DNA from: Bacteroidaceae bacterium
GTDB taxonomy: Bacteria > Bacteroidota > Bacteroidia > Bacteroidales > Bacteroidaceae
DNA length: 11,258 nt
Direction: 5' to 3'
NCBI GenBank assembly: GCA_017557475.1
Contig: JAFYYO010000371.1
Coordinates: forward strand, 1-11,258
In this document: positions 1 through 6,651 of the stretch, piece after piece
Position numbering within the stretch: the first letter of the stretch is position 1
How the letters are laid out: each line of letters starts with the position of its first letter
Made by a program: the position numbers and the translations under genes
Notes under the pieces: model-generated
Seen by the model: only the letters and a program-made list of their open reading frames with translations
Database searches by the model: none
Told to the model about the DNA's origin: nothing

Positions 1-98
1 AACCAGGCAGGGCTAGTTGGCCAACTAGGCACGTCTAGTTTGCAAATTAGCCACGTCTAGTTGGGCAACTAGACACGCCTAGTTTGCGAACTTAACTG
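1..98. repeat. Array 1: tandem 22-bp palindromic units at the yfhO 3' end
   Basis: Four 22-bp units lie head to tail at 11-32, 33-54, 55-76 and 77-98. Positions 1-10 resemble the end of another unit, so the array probably continues left of the window. The core of each unit is a dyad of the form CTAGTT-kGsC-AACTAG. It is perfect in unit 1 (CTAGTTGGCCAACTAG) and in unit 3 (9-bp arms GTCTAGTTG and CAACTAGAC around GG), and has one mismatch in unit 2. Cores are joined by linkers of the type GrCACGyC. The last, more diverged unit contains the yfhO stop codon (92-94). Function unknown. In RNA the units could form a row of hairpins; in DNA, 22 bp is about two helical turns, so the dyads would face the same side. 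Confidence 0.88.
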
Positions 99-2650
99 CG
101 TGCGTTTTTCCTCTTCCTGTAGATGCTGATTCCGAGCAACGCGATAAGCATCAGGGCAAGGAGCGCCAAAGCGCCATAGGCAATGGCTTCCGTGATGTGG
201 ACAGTCTGCGGATCGAAGGTCATGACGACCTCGTGTTCGCCTGCAGGAACCTTGATGGCTCGAAGCACATAATTGGCTCTTGCAATCTCTGTAGCCTGTC
301 CATCAATCGTGCAAGTCCAGCCAGGATAGTAAATTTCGCTCAGGACAACGACGCCTCCCTTCTGGCTCTTGACCTTATACGACAGGCGATTTGCCTCATA
401 ACTGGTCAGCTCAACGGTAGAAGACCCCTCCAAACCTCCTCCTGAAGGGGAGGCTTCAAGGACTGACTCGAACTGTTTATCGACCACAGCAACCTTCCTG
501 AGGTCGGCTTCATGCAAGGCTGCGATCTCGGCATCGGCATCAGGAACGTACATCGTCTGCTCTACAAACCAGCCATTTCCTTGTGCCCAAGGATTCCGGA
601 CAGGCAGTTTGCCGTTGTCCTTCAACGGGAGAATGACGTACTTGGTATTGAGCATGTTGAGGACATGGAACAGGCTGTCGCCGTTGCAAGCCTCGAGATG
701 ACCGCCAGTTTCCACTACTGCCTGATTGATTCTGCCCATCTCTCCTTGCAGATGCTCCTCGATAAGTTCCTGATAGCGACGCAGTTTGGCGGGATGATAA
801 CCACCTATGCTCTTGTGATAGAACGAGGTCGTATTGTCGTTGAAGGTGCTTACGCTCAGGTTCAAGACACGATAATAGGTGTCGGTATCCTGGCAAATCA
901 AGCGGTCAGCATCTGTCTGGGGGAAGGCCTGAGCATTTGTTTGAGGACGAGAGAACATGCCGTCGTTGAGGTAACGCTTGTTCACTCCCCACATATCGAC
1001 GAGGCAAAGCAGGATAATACCTGCAATCATCGGGGTCGCCTTCAGTTTTCCGAAGCGATAAGCAAGCAGGAGAACGGTACCGATAGCCACGACGATGAAG
1101 CTCCTCAAGGCATCTGCGGTGAACATCGCCCTGCGCATCTCGCTCATGTTCGACAGGATTTGTCCGGCCATCTCCTGCGGAATGTAGCCTGCCGAAACGT
1201 ATTGCTGCATGTACATCTGGTCGGAGCTGGAGATGTAATTGCCAAAGAAGAGGTCGGGCATAAGCCAGAAGAGCAGAGCCAAACCGCCGGTCAGGGCAAA
1301 GCTTATAGTAATATAATGTACGCGCGCGATGTGGTCGTCCTTGCCGGAGAAGCAGTCAGGGTCTTCGACTATCTTCTTCAAAGCGAGCATCGCAAGCAGA
1401 GGAATCGTGAATTCAGCAATGACGAGGATGCTGGCGACGGTGCGGAACTTGTCGTACATGGGCACGTAATCGAGGAAGAAGTCCGTGAATCCCATGAAGT
1501 TCTTGCCCCATGAAAGCAGGATACTCAACGCGGTTGCTGCCACGAGACACCACTTCATCGGACCTTTCACAAGGAAGAATCCGAGCCAGAAGAGCATCAA
1601 TACGAAAGCTCCGACATACACTGGGCCGCTCGTTCCAGGCTGCTCTCCCCAGTATTGCGTAAAGGCTCGATAGATGGGAACGAAGTCCTGCTTGGCGTGC
1701 TTCATTGCCGTCTTGTTGTCGGCAAGCAGTTGGCTCGCGCCGCCTTTGGTGTTCGGAACGAGCAACGTGAAAGTCTCTCCGATGCCATACGACCACATTG
1801 TGATGTAACTACGCTCAAGTCCGCTCGACGTCTGGTCTGCAGGATCTTTCGTCTTTTGCGTGAGTTCACTCTTGCCACGCATGCTCTCCTTGCTGTATTC
1901 CCAAGTGTGATAGAGGTTACTCAGGTTGATGCAAACGCCCAGGATACCGCCAATGGCGAAGCAAAGGGTTCCCTTCAGCCACTTGGCAAACGTCTTTTGA
2001 CGAATCGCATCAATCAGGAAAGCGAGCGACATCAAACCGATGACGAACAGGAAATAGTAGCTCATCTGGACGTGATTGCTCAAGACTTGCATCGCCGTGA
2101 AGAAGCCCGTCACCACGATTCCCAGCAGGTATTTGCCTCTGTAACACAGAACCATGCCTCCGATGGTCGGCGGTATGAAGCTGAGTGTCAGGAGTTTCCA
2201 GATGTGTCCTGCTTGTATGATGATGAAGTAGTAACTGCTGAAGGCCCAAAGAACTGCGCCAAGAGCCGCCATCCAAACGCGGAAGTCGAACGCTCTGAGC
2301 ATAATGTAGAAGCCGAGCAGCATCATAAAGACGTAAGCGGCATAGGCCGAGAGGCCAGGAAGTCCGAGTTGATAGACGCGCTCCAACGAGCTAAGCGTCT
2401 CCGTACTACGATAGCTGGGACTCATCTGATAAGTGGGCATTCCGCAGAAAAGCGTGTTTGTCCAGCGAGTACGCTCGCCATTATGAGTCGCTCTGTACTG
2501 GTCCATCTCCACACCACTGCCGACGCCTCCGGTGTGGTCATGTCCTGTAAGAACCAAACCATCACGGATAGGCACGATGAAATACATTACGCTGACGGCC
2601 ACGAAGAACAGGACGGCCAGCACATCAGGCAAGATCTTTTTCCAATTCAT
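92..2650 (-). CDS. YfhO-family multi-pass membrane protein
   Basis: A protein of about 852 residues from the ATG at 2650. It resembles the YfhO family of large bacterial membrane proteins, which have a GT-C glycosyltransferase-like architecture; the Bacillus member has been linked to glycosylation of cell-surface polymers. The substrate here is unknown. Visible features are a first membrane segment at residues 6-28, a loop with GHDHTG at 36-41 (an acidic residue soon after the first helix, as expected in the fold), many hydrophobic segments through the first two thirds, a soluble C-terminal region with the family-like stretch YYPGWTCTIDG, and a final membrane helix followed by a basic tail (RKRKN). 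The frame stays open to 2692, but ATGs above 2650 lie in a terminator loop or heptamer repeats, and MNWKKILPDVL gives a normal N-terminus. The segment SPSGGGLEGS (about residues 731-743) is encoded by a repeat. No promoter was seen, so it may depend on rpsO readthrough. Confidence 0.88.
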   Translation of the reverse strand: MNWKKILPDVLAVLFFVAVSVMYFIVPIRDGLVLTGHDHTGGVGSGVEMDQYRATHNGERTRWTNTLFCGMPTYQMSPSYRSTETLSSLERVYQLGLPGLSAYAAYVFMMLLGFYIMLRAFDFRVWMAALGAVLWAFSSYYFIIIQAGHIWKLLTLSFIPPTIGGMVLCYRGKYLLGIVVTGFFTAMQVLSNHVQMSYYFLFVIGLMSLAFLIDAIRQKTFAKWLKGTLCFAIGGILGVCINLSNLYHTWEYSKESMRGKSELTQKTKDPADQTSSGLERSYITMWSYGIGETFTLLVPNTKGGASQLLADNKTAMKHAKQDFVPIYRAFTQYWGEQPGTSGPVYVGAFVLMLFWLGFFLVKGPMKWCLVAATALSILLSWGKNFMGFTDFFLDYVPMYDKFRTVASILVIAEFTIPLLAMLALKKIVEDPDCFSGKDDHIARVHYITISFALTGGLALLFWLMPDLFFGNYISSSDQMYMQQYVSAGYIPQEMAGQILSNMSEMRRAMFTADALRSFIVVAIGTVLLLAYRFGKLKATPMIAGIILLCLVDMWGVNKRYLNDGMFSRPQTNAQAFPQTDADRLICQDTDTYYRVLNLSVSTFNDNTTSFYHKSIGGYHPAKLRRYQELIEEHLQGEMGRINQAVVETGGHLEACNGDSLFHVLNMLNTKYVILPLKDNGKLPVRNPWAQGNGWFVEQTMYVPDADAEIAALHEADLRKVAVVDKQFESVLEASPSGGGLEGSSTVELTSYEANRLSYKVKSQKGGVVVLSEIYYPGWTCTIDGQATEIARANYVLRAIKVPAGEHEVVMTFDPQTVHITEAIAYGALALLALMLIALLGISIYRKRKNARS
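421..456 (-). repeat. GC-rich inverted-repeat element inside yfhO
   Basis: On the minus strand this reads as a CCTCCCCTTCAGGAGGAGG-type hairpin followed by TTTGGAGGGGTCTT, and is translated as SPSGGGLEGS. It aligns base by base with the element at 3711-3749 (shared pattern AAGCyTCyCCCTTyAGG, then GGAGGGG or GAGGGG, then CTT). Short repeats of this type, translating as SPLKGE or SPxGGG peptides, are common in Bacteroidota genomes. Here it lies in frame between a spacer and the conserved C-terminal domain, so it probably encodes a tolerated insertion. Confidence 0.75.
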
Positions 2651-2674
2651 AATCCTTAATTCATAATTCATAAT
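2645..2674. repeat. 7-bp-period repeat ATTCATA over the yfhO start
   Basis: The heptamer ATTCATA occurs at 2645-2651, 2659-2665 and 2666-2672, with a degenerate copy ATCCTTA at 2652-2658, and the next copy begins at 2673. The start codon of yfhO (2648-2650 on the minus strand) lies in the last copy. On the minus strand the repeat supplies several in-frame ATGs, which is why the open frame can be read further upstream as MNYELRIMN. Confidence 0.8.
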
Positions 2675-2681
2675 AAAGAAG

Positions 2682-2705
2682 AAAGGCTGCACGAATGCAG
2701 CCTTT
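2682..2705 (-). terminator. Rho-independent terminator of rpsO
   Basis: A perfect 9-bp stem AAAGGCTGC / GCAGCCTTT with a 6-nt loop lies 28 bases past the rpsO stop. On the minus strand it is followed by CTTCTTTATT, a reasonable T-rich tail. On the plus strand it is followed by TTCTTTC, so it could also work in that direction. It lies between rpsO and yfhO and argues against yfhO starting at 2692. Confidence 0.85.
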
Positions 2706-2733
2706 TTCTTTCTTTCCAGCGGAGCTGCGTAGA

Positions 2734-3003
2734 TTATTTACGCAAGCCGAGAGCTTTGACGATAGCACGATAGCGAGTGATGTCGCGGCTCTTGAGGTAA
2801 TTAAGCAGGGCGCGACGCTTACCAACCAGACCTGTGAGTGCACGCTCGGTGCTGTGGTCCTTGCGGTTTTGCTTCATGTGCTCGGTGAGGTGAGCAATGC
2901 GGTGAGTGAACAGAGCGATCTGGCTCTCGGCACTACCTGTGTCCTGTTTGCCCTGACCGAACTTCTCAAAGATCTCTTCTTTCTTAGCTGAATCTAAGTA
3001 CAT
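2734..3003 (-). CDS. rpsO: Small ribosomal subunit protein uS15
   Basis: An 89-residue protein, the usual length for bacterial S15, which binds 16S rRNA early in assembly of the 30S platform. Conserved S15 features are visible in order: TGSAESQIALFTHRI, LTEHMKQNRKDHS, KRRALLNYLKSRD and the ending YRAIVKALGLRK. The frame is open up to 3045, but family members begin with a short lead such as MYLDSAKKEEI, so the ATG at 3003 is preferred; the 14 extra upstream residues (MLFDKQVQHITQNI) look like leader sequence. It has its own promoter upstream and a terminator downstream, so it is probably a single-gene transcription unit, with yfhO reached only by readthrough. Confidence 0.97.
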   Translation of the reverse strand: MYLDSAKKEEIFEKFGQGKQDTGSAESQIALFTHRIAHLTEHMKQNRKDHSTERALTGLVGKRRALLNYLKSRDITRYRAIVKALGLRK

Positions 3004-3077
3004 AATGTTTTGTGTTATGTGTTGAACTTGTTTGTCGAACAGCACCTCTCGTCGGCACTGTTTCGCAAATGCGGGTG

Positions 3078-3107
3078 CAAAGGTACAATAAAAAATGAAA
3101 AGTGAAA
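3078..3107 (-). promoter_or_regulatory. Bacteroidota-type promoter of rpsO
   Basis: On the minus strand TACCTTTG (3078-3085) matches the Bacteroidota -7 consensus TAnnTTTG exactly. About 18-20 bases upstream is TTTC (3104-3107), close to the -33 TTTG, and it lies within the heptamer repeat. The element lies about 75 bases upstream of the rpsO start codon, leaving a 5' leader of roughly 65-70 nt. Confidence 0.7.
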
Positions 3108-3123
3108 AGTGAAAAGTGAAAAA
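3097..3123. repeat. 7-bp-period repeat GAAAAGT upstream of rpsO
   Basis: GAAAAGT occurs at 3097-3103, 3104-3110 and 3111-3117, followed by a partial copy GAAAAA from 3118. It overlaps the -33 region of the rpsO promoter, so a change in copy number could alter the sequence just upstream of it. Confidence 0.85.
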
Positions 3124-3180
3124 TTATTTGCTTATTTGCCACTTTTTTATCTTTCAAAACGGACTTTTGTAACTTTTAGA

Positions 3181-3305
3181 ACGTTAAGGACATAGAAAAC
3201 CCCAGTGTCGTCCTCAAACGAAGCACGTTAAGTTGGCCAACATAACACGTTATCTTTTCAAACGTAACACGTTATGATGGCGATCATAACACGTTATGTT
3301 TTTCA
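3181..3305. repeat. Array 2: tandem 22-bp palindromic units between folK and rpsO
   Basis: Clear units lie at 3225-3246, 3247-3268 and 3269-3290, each starting ACGTTA and ending TAAC. A partial unit from 3291 runs into the folK stop codon (3303-3305). An ACGTTA at 3181 is exactly 44 bases before the first clear unit, so two decayed units may precede it. Each unit is a dyad: the third has perfect arms GTTATGAT / ATCATAAC around GGCG, and the first has GTTAAGTTGG / CCAACATAAC with one mismatch. The junctions (TAACACGTTA) are near-palindromic as well. No T-tract follows, so these are not ordinary terminators. Function unknown. Confidence 0.88.
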
Positions 3306-3755
3306 CTCATCCGTGGAGGGCAGGATTTCGCGCAACGGAATCATGACAAAGTCACGCTCTTTCATTCGAGGATGCGGCAAGGTGAGTCGGGGCGTAGAGA
3401 GCGTGAGGTTGCCATACATCAGCAGGTCGATGTCGATGGGACGGTCGTGATAGACGCCGTTCCTCGACTTCCTTTTGCGTCCCAACTCACGCTCAATCTG
3501 CTGAGTAGCATCGAGACATTCCATGGGAGAAAGCGTTGTCAGCACCAAACAGGCTGCATTCAGGAACGGATGCTTGCTCTTGAAGCCCCAAGGTTCGGTC
3601 TCGATGAACGACGAAACACGCTGCACCTCTCCCACTCGCTCCCCAATAAGAGCAATCGCACGATTCAGATTCTCAGCCCTATCACCCAGATTACTTCCTA
3701 ATGACAGGTAAAGCTTCTCCCCCTTTAGGGGGGAGTTAGAGGGGATCTTAGTCAT
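3303..3755 (-). CDS. folK: 6-hydroxymethyl-dihydropterin pyrophosphokinase (HPPK)
   Basis: A 150-residue protein of the FolK family, which transfers pyrophosphate from ATP to 6-hydroxymethyl-7,8-dihydropterin in cytosolic folate synthesis. Family motifs in order are SLGSNLGD (18-25), ETEPWG (52-57), FLNAA (64-68), [15 protein letters not shown] (104-112, containing the Mg-binding aspartates) and LPHPRMKER (126-134). It is the last gene of the cluster, and its ATG overlaps the end of queA by 8 bases, which suggests translational coupling. The family normally begins close to the first strand (here KLYLSLGSN). The extra lead [12 protein letters not shown] is encoded by a GC-rich repeat element, and no other ATG is available before the conserved core. 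Array 2 begins at its stop codon. Confidence 0.95.
   Translation of the reverse strand: MTKIPSNSPLKGEKLYLSLGSNLGDRAENLNRAIALIGERVGEVQRVSSFIETEPWGFKSKHPFLNAACLVLTTLSPMECLDATQQIERELGRKRKSRNGVYHDRPIDIDLLMYGNLTLSTPRLTLPHPRMKERDFVMIPLREILPSTDE
3711..3749. repeat. GC-rich inverted-repeat element at the queA/folK junction
   Basis: A hairpin-forming sequence CTCCCCC-TTTA-GGGGGGAG followed by TTAGAGGGGATCTT. It encodes the folK N-terminal residues [12 protein letters not shown] and stops at the queA stop codon. It matches the element at 421-456 in opposite orientation. The stem lies just inside the folK reading frame, so it could affect ribosome entry or queA-folK coupling (inference). Confidence 0.75.
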
Positions 3756-4830
3756 TCAGTATCAGCATCGCATCGCCGTAAGGACCAAAGCGATAGCACT
3801 TTTCGGGGTCGTTCTCGTTGTAGCGAAGAGCCTCCTTATACGCTTTCATGACGAGGTCGTAACCGCCGAAAGCGCAGGTCAACATGAGCAATGTGCTGTA
3901 AGGCATGTAGAAGCTCGCTATCATAGCATCAGCCATGTGGAAGTCGTAAGGCGGGAAGATGAAGCGGTTCGTCCAGCCATGGAACTCCTTGAGCTGTCCG
4001 TCGGTTGAGACTGACGTCTCGAGAACGCGCTGAACAGTTGTGCCTACTGCAACGATCTTGTGTCCTTCCAGATGTGCTTTGTTGATGATATCGCACGCTT
4101 TCTGGTCAATATGCATCTCTTCGCTATCCATCTTGTGCTTCGTCAAATCCTCGACATCTATCTCGCGGAAGTTGCTAAGTCCGCAATGAAGGGTAACGAA
4201 GGCAAACTCCACGCCCTTAATCTCCATCATCTTCATCAGCTGAGGAGAGAAGTGAAGACCAGCCGTTGGAACTGTCACAGCGCCTTCCTTCTCTGCGAAG
4301 ATTGTCTGGAAGTTCTCGGCATCCTCAGGCACGACGTCGCGCTTGATGATTTGCTTCGGGATGGGTGTCTCGCCAAGAGCGAAGAGAGCACGTTTGAACT
4401 CATCGTGCGTACCATCGAAGAGGAAGCGAAGGGTGCGGCCACGACTCGTGGTATTATCAATCACCTCAGCCACCATCGACTCGTCTTCGCCAAAATAAAG
4501 CTTGTTGCCGATACGAATCTTGCGTGCAGGATCGACCAACACATCCCAGAGTCGCATGTCCTTGTTCAGTTCGCGAAGCAGGAAGACCTCAATCTTGGCA
4601 CCTGTCTTCTCCTTGTTTCCATAGAGGCGAGCAGGGAAGACTTTGGTGTCGTTGAACACGAAGACGTCCTTCTCATCAAAGTAGTCGAGCACATCGCGGA
4701 ACGAGTCGTGGTGTTCGATAACACCTCGCTTGGCATGAATCACCATGAGTCGGCAGTCATCGCGGAACGGAGTGGGCTCCAACGCAATGCGATCCTCAGG
4801 AAGTCTGTACTTGAATTGTTGTAGTTTCAT
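3748..4830 (-). CDS. queA: S-adenosylmethionine:tRNA ribosyltransferase-isomerase
   Basis: A 360-residue QueA. It moves the ribosyl group of SAM onto 7-aminomethyl-7-deazaguanine in tRNA to form epoxyqueuosine, the penultimate step of queuosine synthesis. Family motifs seen are [10 protein letters not shown] near the start, RDDCRLMV (23-30), [11 protein letters not shown] (59-69), the FQTIFA segment (174-179), VPTAGLHFS (187-195), [11 protein letters not shown] (214-224), [15 protein letters not shown] and the ending YGDAMLI. It starts 15 bases after the truB stop and overlaps folK by 8 bases, so it lies in the middle of an operon. The segment [12 protein letters not shown] differs slightly from the usual YRFFSYGDAMLI, probably neutral. 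Confidence 0.97.
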   Translation of the reverse strand: MKLQQFKYRLPEDRIALEPTPFRDDCRLMVIHAKRGVIEHHDSFRDVLDYFDEKDVFVFNDTKVFPARLYGNKEKTGAKIEVFLLRELNKDMRLWDVLVDPARKIRIGNKLYFGEDESMVAEVIDNTTSRGRTLRFLFDGTHDEFKRALFALGETPIPKQIIKRDVVPEDAENFQTIFAEKEGAVTVPTAGLHFSPQLMKMMEIKGVEFAFVTLHCGLSNFREIDVEDLTKHKMDSEEMHIDQKACDIINKAHLEGHKIVAVGTTVQRVLETSVSTDGQLKEFHGWTNRFIFPPYDFHMADAMIASFYMPYSTLLMLTCAFGGYDLVMKAYKEALRYNENDPEKCYRFGPYGDAMLILND

Positions 4831-4845
4831 ATTGTTTATGTTGTT

Positions 4846-5550
4846 TTATGATATGTCTATTTGTTGTTTGTCCAGCCAGTCAGCAAAGTCCTCGACCTTC
4901 ATGCAATCCTCCACGTTGACGTCCCCAACTCGGGTTCGACGCAGGCTGATGAGGTGAGCACCACTTTCGAGAGCCTGTCCGATATCGCGAGCCAAAGCCC
5001 TGATATATGTGCCTTTGCTGCAAACGACGCGAATCGTGGTTTGCATCTTCTCTTGGTCGAAGTCGAGGAGCTCAATCTCGTCTATGACAAGAATCTTGGG
5101 CTTGAGGTCCACTTCCCTACCCTTTCTGGCCAAGTCATAAGCGCGCTTCCCGCCAATCTTGCAGGCCGAGAAGGCTGGCGGCACCTGTTCTATGCGACCA
5201 AGGAACTTGCCGAGCACCTCTCGAACGAGTTTCTCGTTGATATGCTCGGTTGGGTAAGTCTGGTCGATTGGCTTTTCGAGGTCGAAACAAGGAGTCGTAG
5301 CGCCGAACTGCAAGGTTGCCACATATTCCTTGACATGTGCCTGTAGTTCGTCGATTCGCTTCGTGGCTTTGCCTGTACAAACGACCATCACGCCTGTTGC
5401 CAAAGGGTCGAGCGTGCCTGCATGACCGACTTTGAGTTTCTTCACGCCAAGTCGATGACACAGTTGACTCCGTATCTTAGCAACAAGATTGAAGCTCGTC
5501 CACCTCAAAGGCTTGTCGAAGCAAAGTATTTCTCCCTCTTGAAAATTCAT
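4846..5550 (-). CDS. truB: tRNA pseudouridine-55 synthase
   Basis: A 234-residue TruB, which converts U55 of the tRNA T-loop to pseudouridine. The catalytic motif GHAGTLDPLATG is intact with Asp48, the same position as in E. coli TruB. Other family segments are DKPLRWTSF (12-20), the KEYVATLQFGATTPCFD strand with the TxxxD signature, PPAFSACKIGGKRAYDLAR, and CSKGTYIRALARDIG. The protein ends soon after the catalytic domain (LRRTRVGDVNVEDC), so it lacks the long C-terminal PUA extension of E. coli TruB; this short form is what I expect in Bacteroidota. Four bases separate it from uppP upstream. Confidence 0.97.
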   Translation of the reverse strand: MNFQEGEILCFDKPLRWTSFNLVAKIRSQLCHRLGVKKLKVGHAGTLDPLATGVMVVCTGKATKRIDELQAHVKEYVATLQFGATTPCFDLEKPIDQTYPTEHINEKLVREVLGKFLGRIEQVPPAFSACKIGGKRAYDLARKGREVDLKPKILVIDEIELLDFDQEKMQTTIRVVCSKGTYIRALARDIGQALESGAHLISLRRTRVGDVNVEDCMKVEDFADWLDKQQIDIS

Positions 5551-5554
5551 TCTT

Positions 5555-6379
5555 TTACGCGAAAATCAGCACCAAGATGCCGGCGATGGCGCAATAGATG
5601 CCGAAGTATATGAGCTTACATTTCTTGACGAGTGATATCATCCACTTGCAAGCGAAGCATCCCGAAACGAAGGCTGCCAGGAAACCTACCAGCAAGGAAG
5701 GTGTCGGAATGGCTGCCGCAGCTCCGTGCTCGGCAAGATACTCCGCACTTGGAGCAATAAGATGCTTGAAGTCGAGCAACGCCTCGCCAAGAATCGGAGG
5801 GATGACCATGAGGAAAGAGAACTGCGCGAGTTTCTGCTTGCTATTGCCCAAGAGCAGTCCTGTCGCGATGGTTGAGCCGCTTCGACTCAAGCCAGGAAGG
5901 ACGGCGACAGCTTGTGCGATACCTATCACGAAAGCATGAAGCGGCGAAATCTCTTCCTTCTCCTTGGGTTTGTAGAAGTGTGTGAGCGTCAGTAGAGCAG
6001 CCGTCACAATCAAACAACAGCCGACAACAAGCTTCCTGACGTGTTCGTCGGCATAGAGCGCCTCGATGCTATCCTTCATGAAAAACCCGACAATAGCGAC
6101 AGGAATCATGCTTATCAGGATGGCAAAAGCGTATTTCGCCTCATCGTTCCACTTGAACTTCAGCAGTCCTTGCACTATCCAGATAATCTCTTTCCACAAG
6201 ATAACGATGGTGGCAAGCACAGTTGCGATGTGTACCACGATGTCGAAAGTCAGGCCTCCTTGTTCGGGGTCGAGCCCAAGAAGCATCTTTCCTATCTCCA
6301 GATGTCCGCTGCTGCTGACAGGCAGATACTCGGTAAGGCCTTGAATGAGACCTAAGATGAGAGCTTGCAGTTCGTTCAT
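5555..6379 (-). CDS. uppP: Undecaprenyl-diphosphatase (BacA type)
   Basis: A 274-residue integral membrane phosphatase that removes a phosphate from undecaprenyl diphosphate, regenerating the lipid carrier for peptidoglycan and surface polysaccharides; its overproduction gives bacitracin resistance in other bacteria. Both active-site motifs are present: [11 protein letters not shown] (17-27) and [10 protein letters not shown] (161-170, with the conserved Arg at 166). Hydrophobic segments run throughout, ending in a helix at the extreme C-terminus (ILVLIFA). The start overlaps the DUF3098 stop in an ATGA arrangement (6376-6379), and the stop is four bases from truB, which indicates co-translation with both neighbours. 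Confidence 0.97.
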   Translation of the reverse strand: MNELQALILGLIQGLTEYLPVSSSGHLEIGKMLLGLDPEQGGLTFDIVVHIATVLATIVILWKEIIWIVQGLLKFKWNDEAKYAFAILISMIPVAIVGFFMKDSIEALYADEHVRKLVVGCCLIVTAALLTLTHFYKPKEKEEISPLHAFVIGIAQAVAVLPGLSRSGSTIATGLLLGNSKQKLAQFSFLMVIPPILGEALLDFKHLIAPSAEYLAEHGAAAAIPTPSLLVGFLAAFVSGCFACKWMISLVKKCKLIYFGIYCAIAGILVLIFA

Positions 6380-6609
6380 TTCTTATCTTCTTGCTTAGCT
6401 TTGGGCTTGTACATAATAGCGAACATAATGAAGCAGAAGCCGAAAAGACTCACGAGAGGAGCCACTTTGATGCGACGAGCACTGAAGATGTCGGGGTTGA
6501 AGAAGCCTTCTGCACTTCCGTCGCCTGACATCAAGACAAGACCAAGAATGACGATTGCCATTCCGATAGCCAGCAGAATGTAGTTCTTTTTACTAAATGC
6601 CATATTCAT
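6376..6609 (-). CDS. DUF3098 small membrane protein
   Basis: A 77-residue protein matching the DUF3098 pattern found in Bacteroidota: [17 protein letters not shown], then LMSG, then a loop [17 protein letters not shown] followed by a second hydrophobic helix ([13 protein letters not shown]) and a charged tail ([10 protein letters not shown]). Two membrane segments (about residues 10-27 and 50-66) with the conserved FSARRI loop between them are visible. The function is not known. Its place between ftsX and uppP, with ATGA overlap to uppP, suggests a role near the envelope machinery (inference). The start could be the ATG at 6609, which lies in a heptamer repeat, or the one at 6603 (MAFSKKN). 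Confidence 0.9.
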   Translation of the reverse strand: MNMAFSKKNYILLAIGMAIVILGLVLMSGDGSAEGFFNPDIFSARRIKVAPLVSLFGFCFIMFAIMYKPKAKQEDKK

Positions 6610-6640
6610 TTACAATTTACTATTTACCATTTACGATTTA
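6608..6640. repeat. 7-bp-period repeat ATTTACN between ftsX and DUF3098
   Basis: ATTTAC begins at 6608, 6615, 6622 and 6629, with a partial ATTTA at 6636, an exact 7-bp period; the seventh base varies (A, T, C, G). On the minus strand the unit reads NGTAAAT. It fills most of the 42-base gap between ftsX and DUF3098, otherwise the longest gap in the cluster, and reaches the first ATG of the DUF3098 gene. Confidence 0.88.
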
Positions 6641-6651
6641 ATGTTCGGGGT

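Noticed and set aside
1..98. Tandem rho-independent terminators as the full explanation of the arrays
   Set aside because: No T-tract follows the dyads on either strand, and an exact 22-bp spacing of many copies is not needed for termination.
512..1513. Long plus-strand open frame opposite yfhO, with a second one at 1655-2659
   Set aside because: No recognisable domains; both lie wholly antisense to yfhO, whose frame has clear membrane helices and family motifs.
2651..2692. Upstream extension of yfhO (start at 2692 or 2671)
   Set aside because: The extension lies in the rpsO terminator loop and in ATTCATA heptamers; MNWKKILPDVL at 2650 is a normal start for a membrane protein.
3004..3045. 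14-residue N-terminal extension of uS15
   Set aside because: S15 proteins start close to the MYLDSAKKEEI position; the extension is untranslated leader between promoter and start.
3004..3077. Autoregulatory S15-binding leader structure
   Set aside because: The leader has no obvious pseudoknot or three-way junction that I can draw; a covariance model search would be needed to support one.
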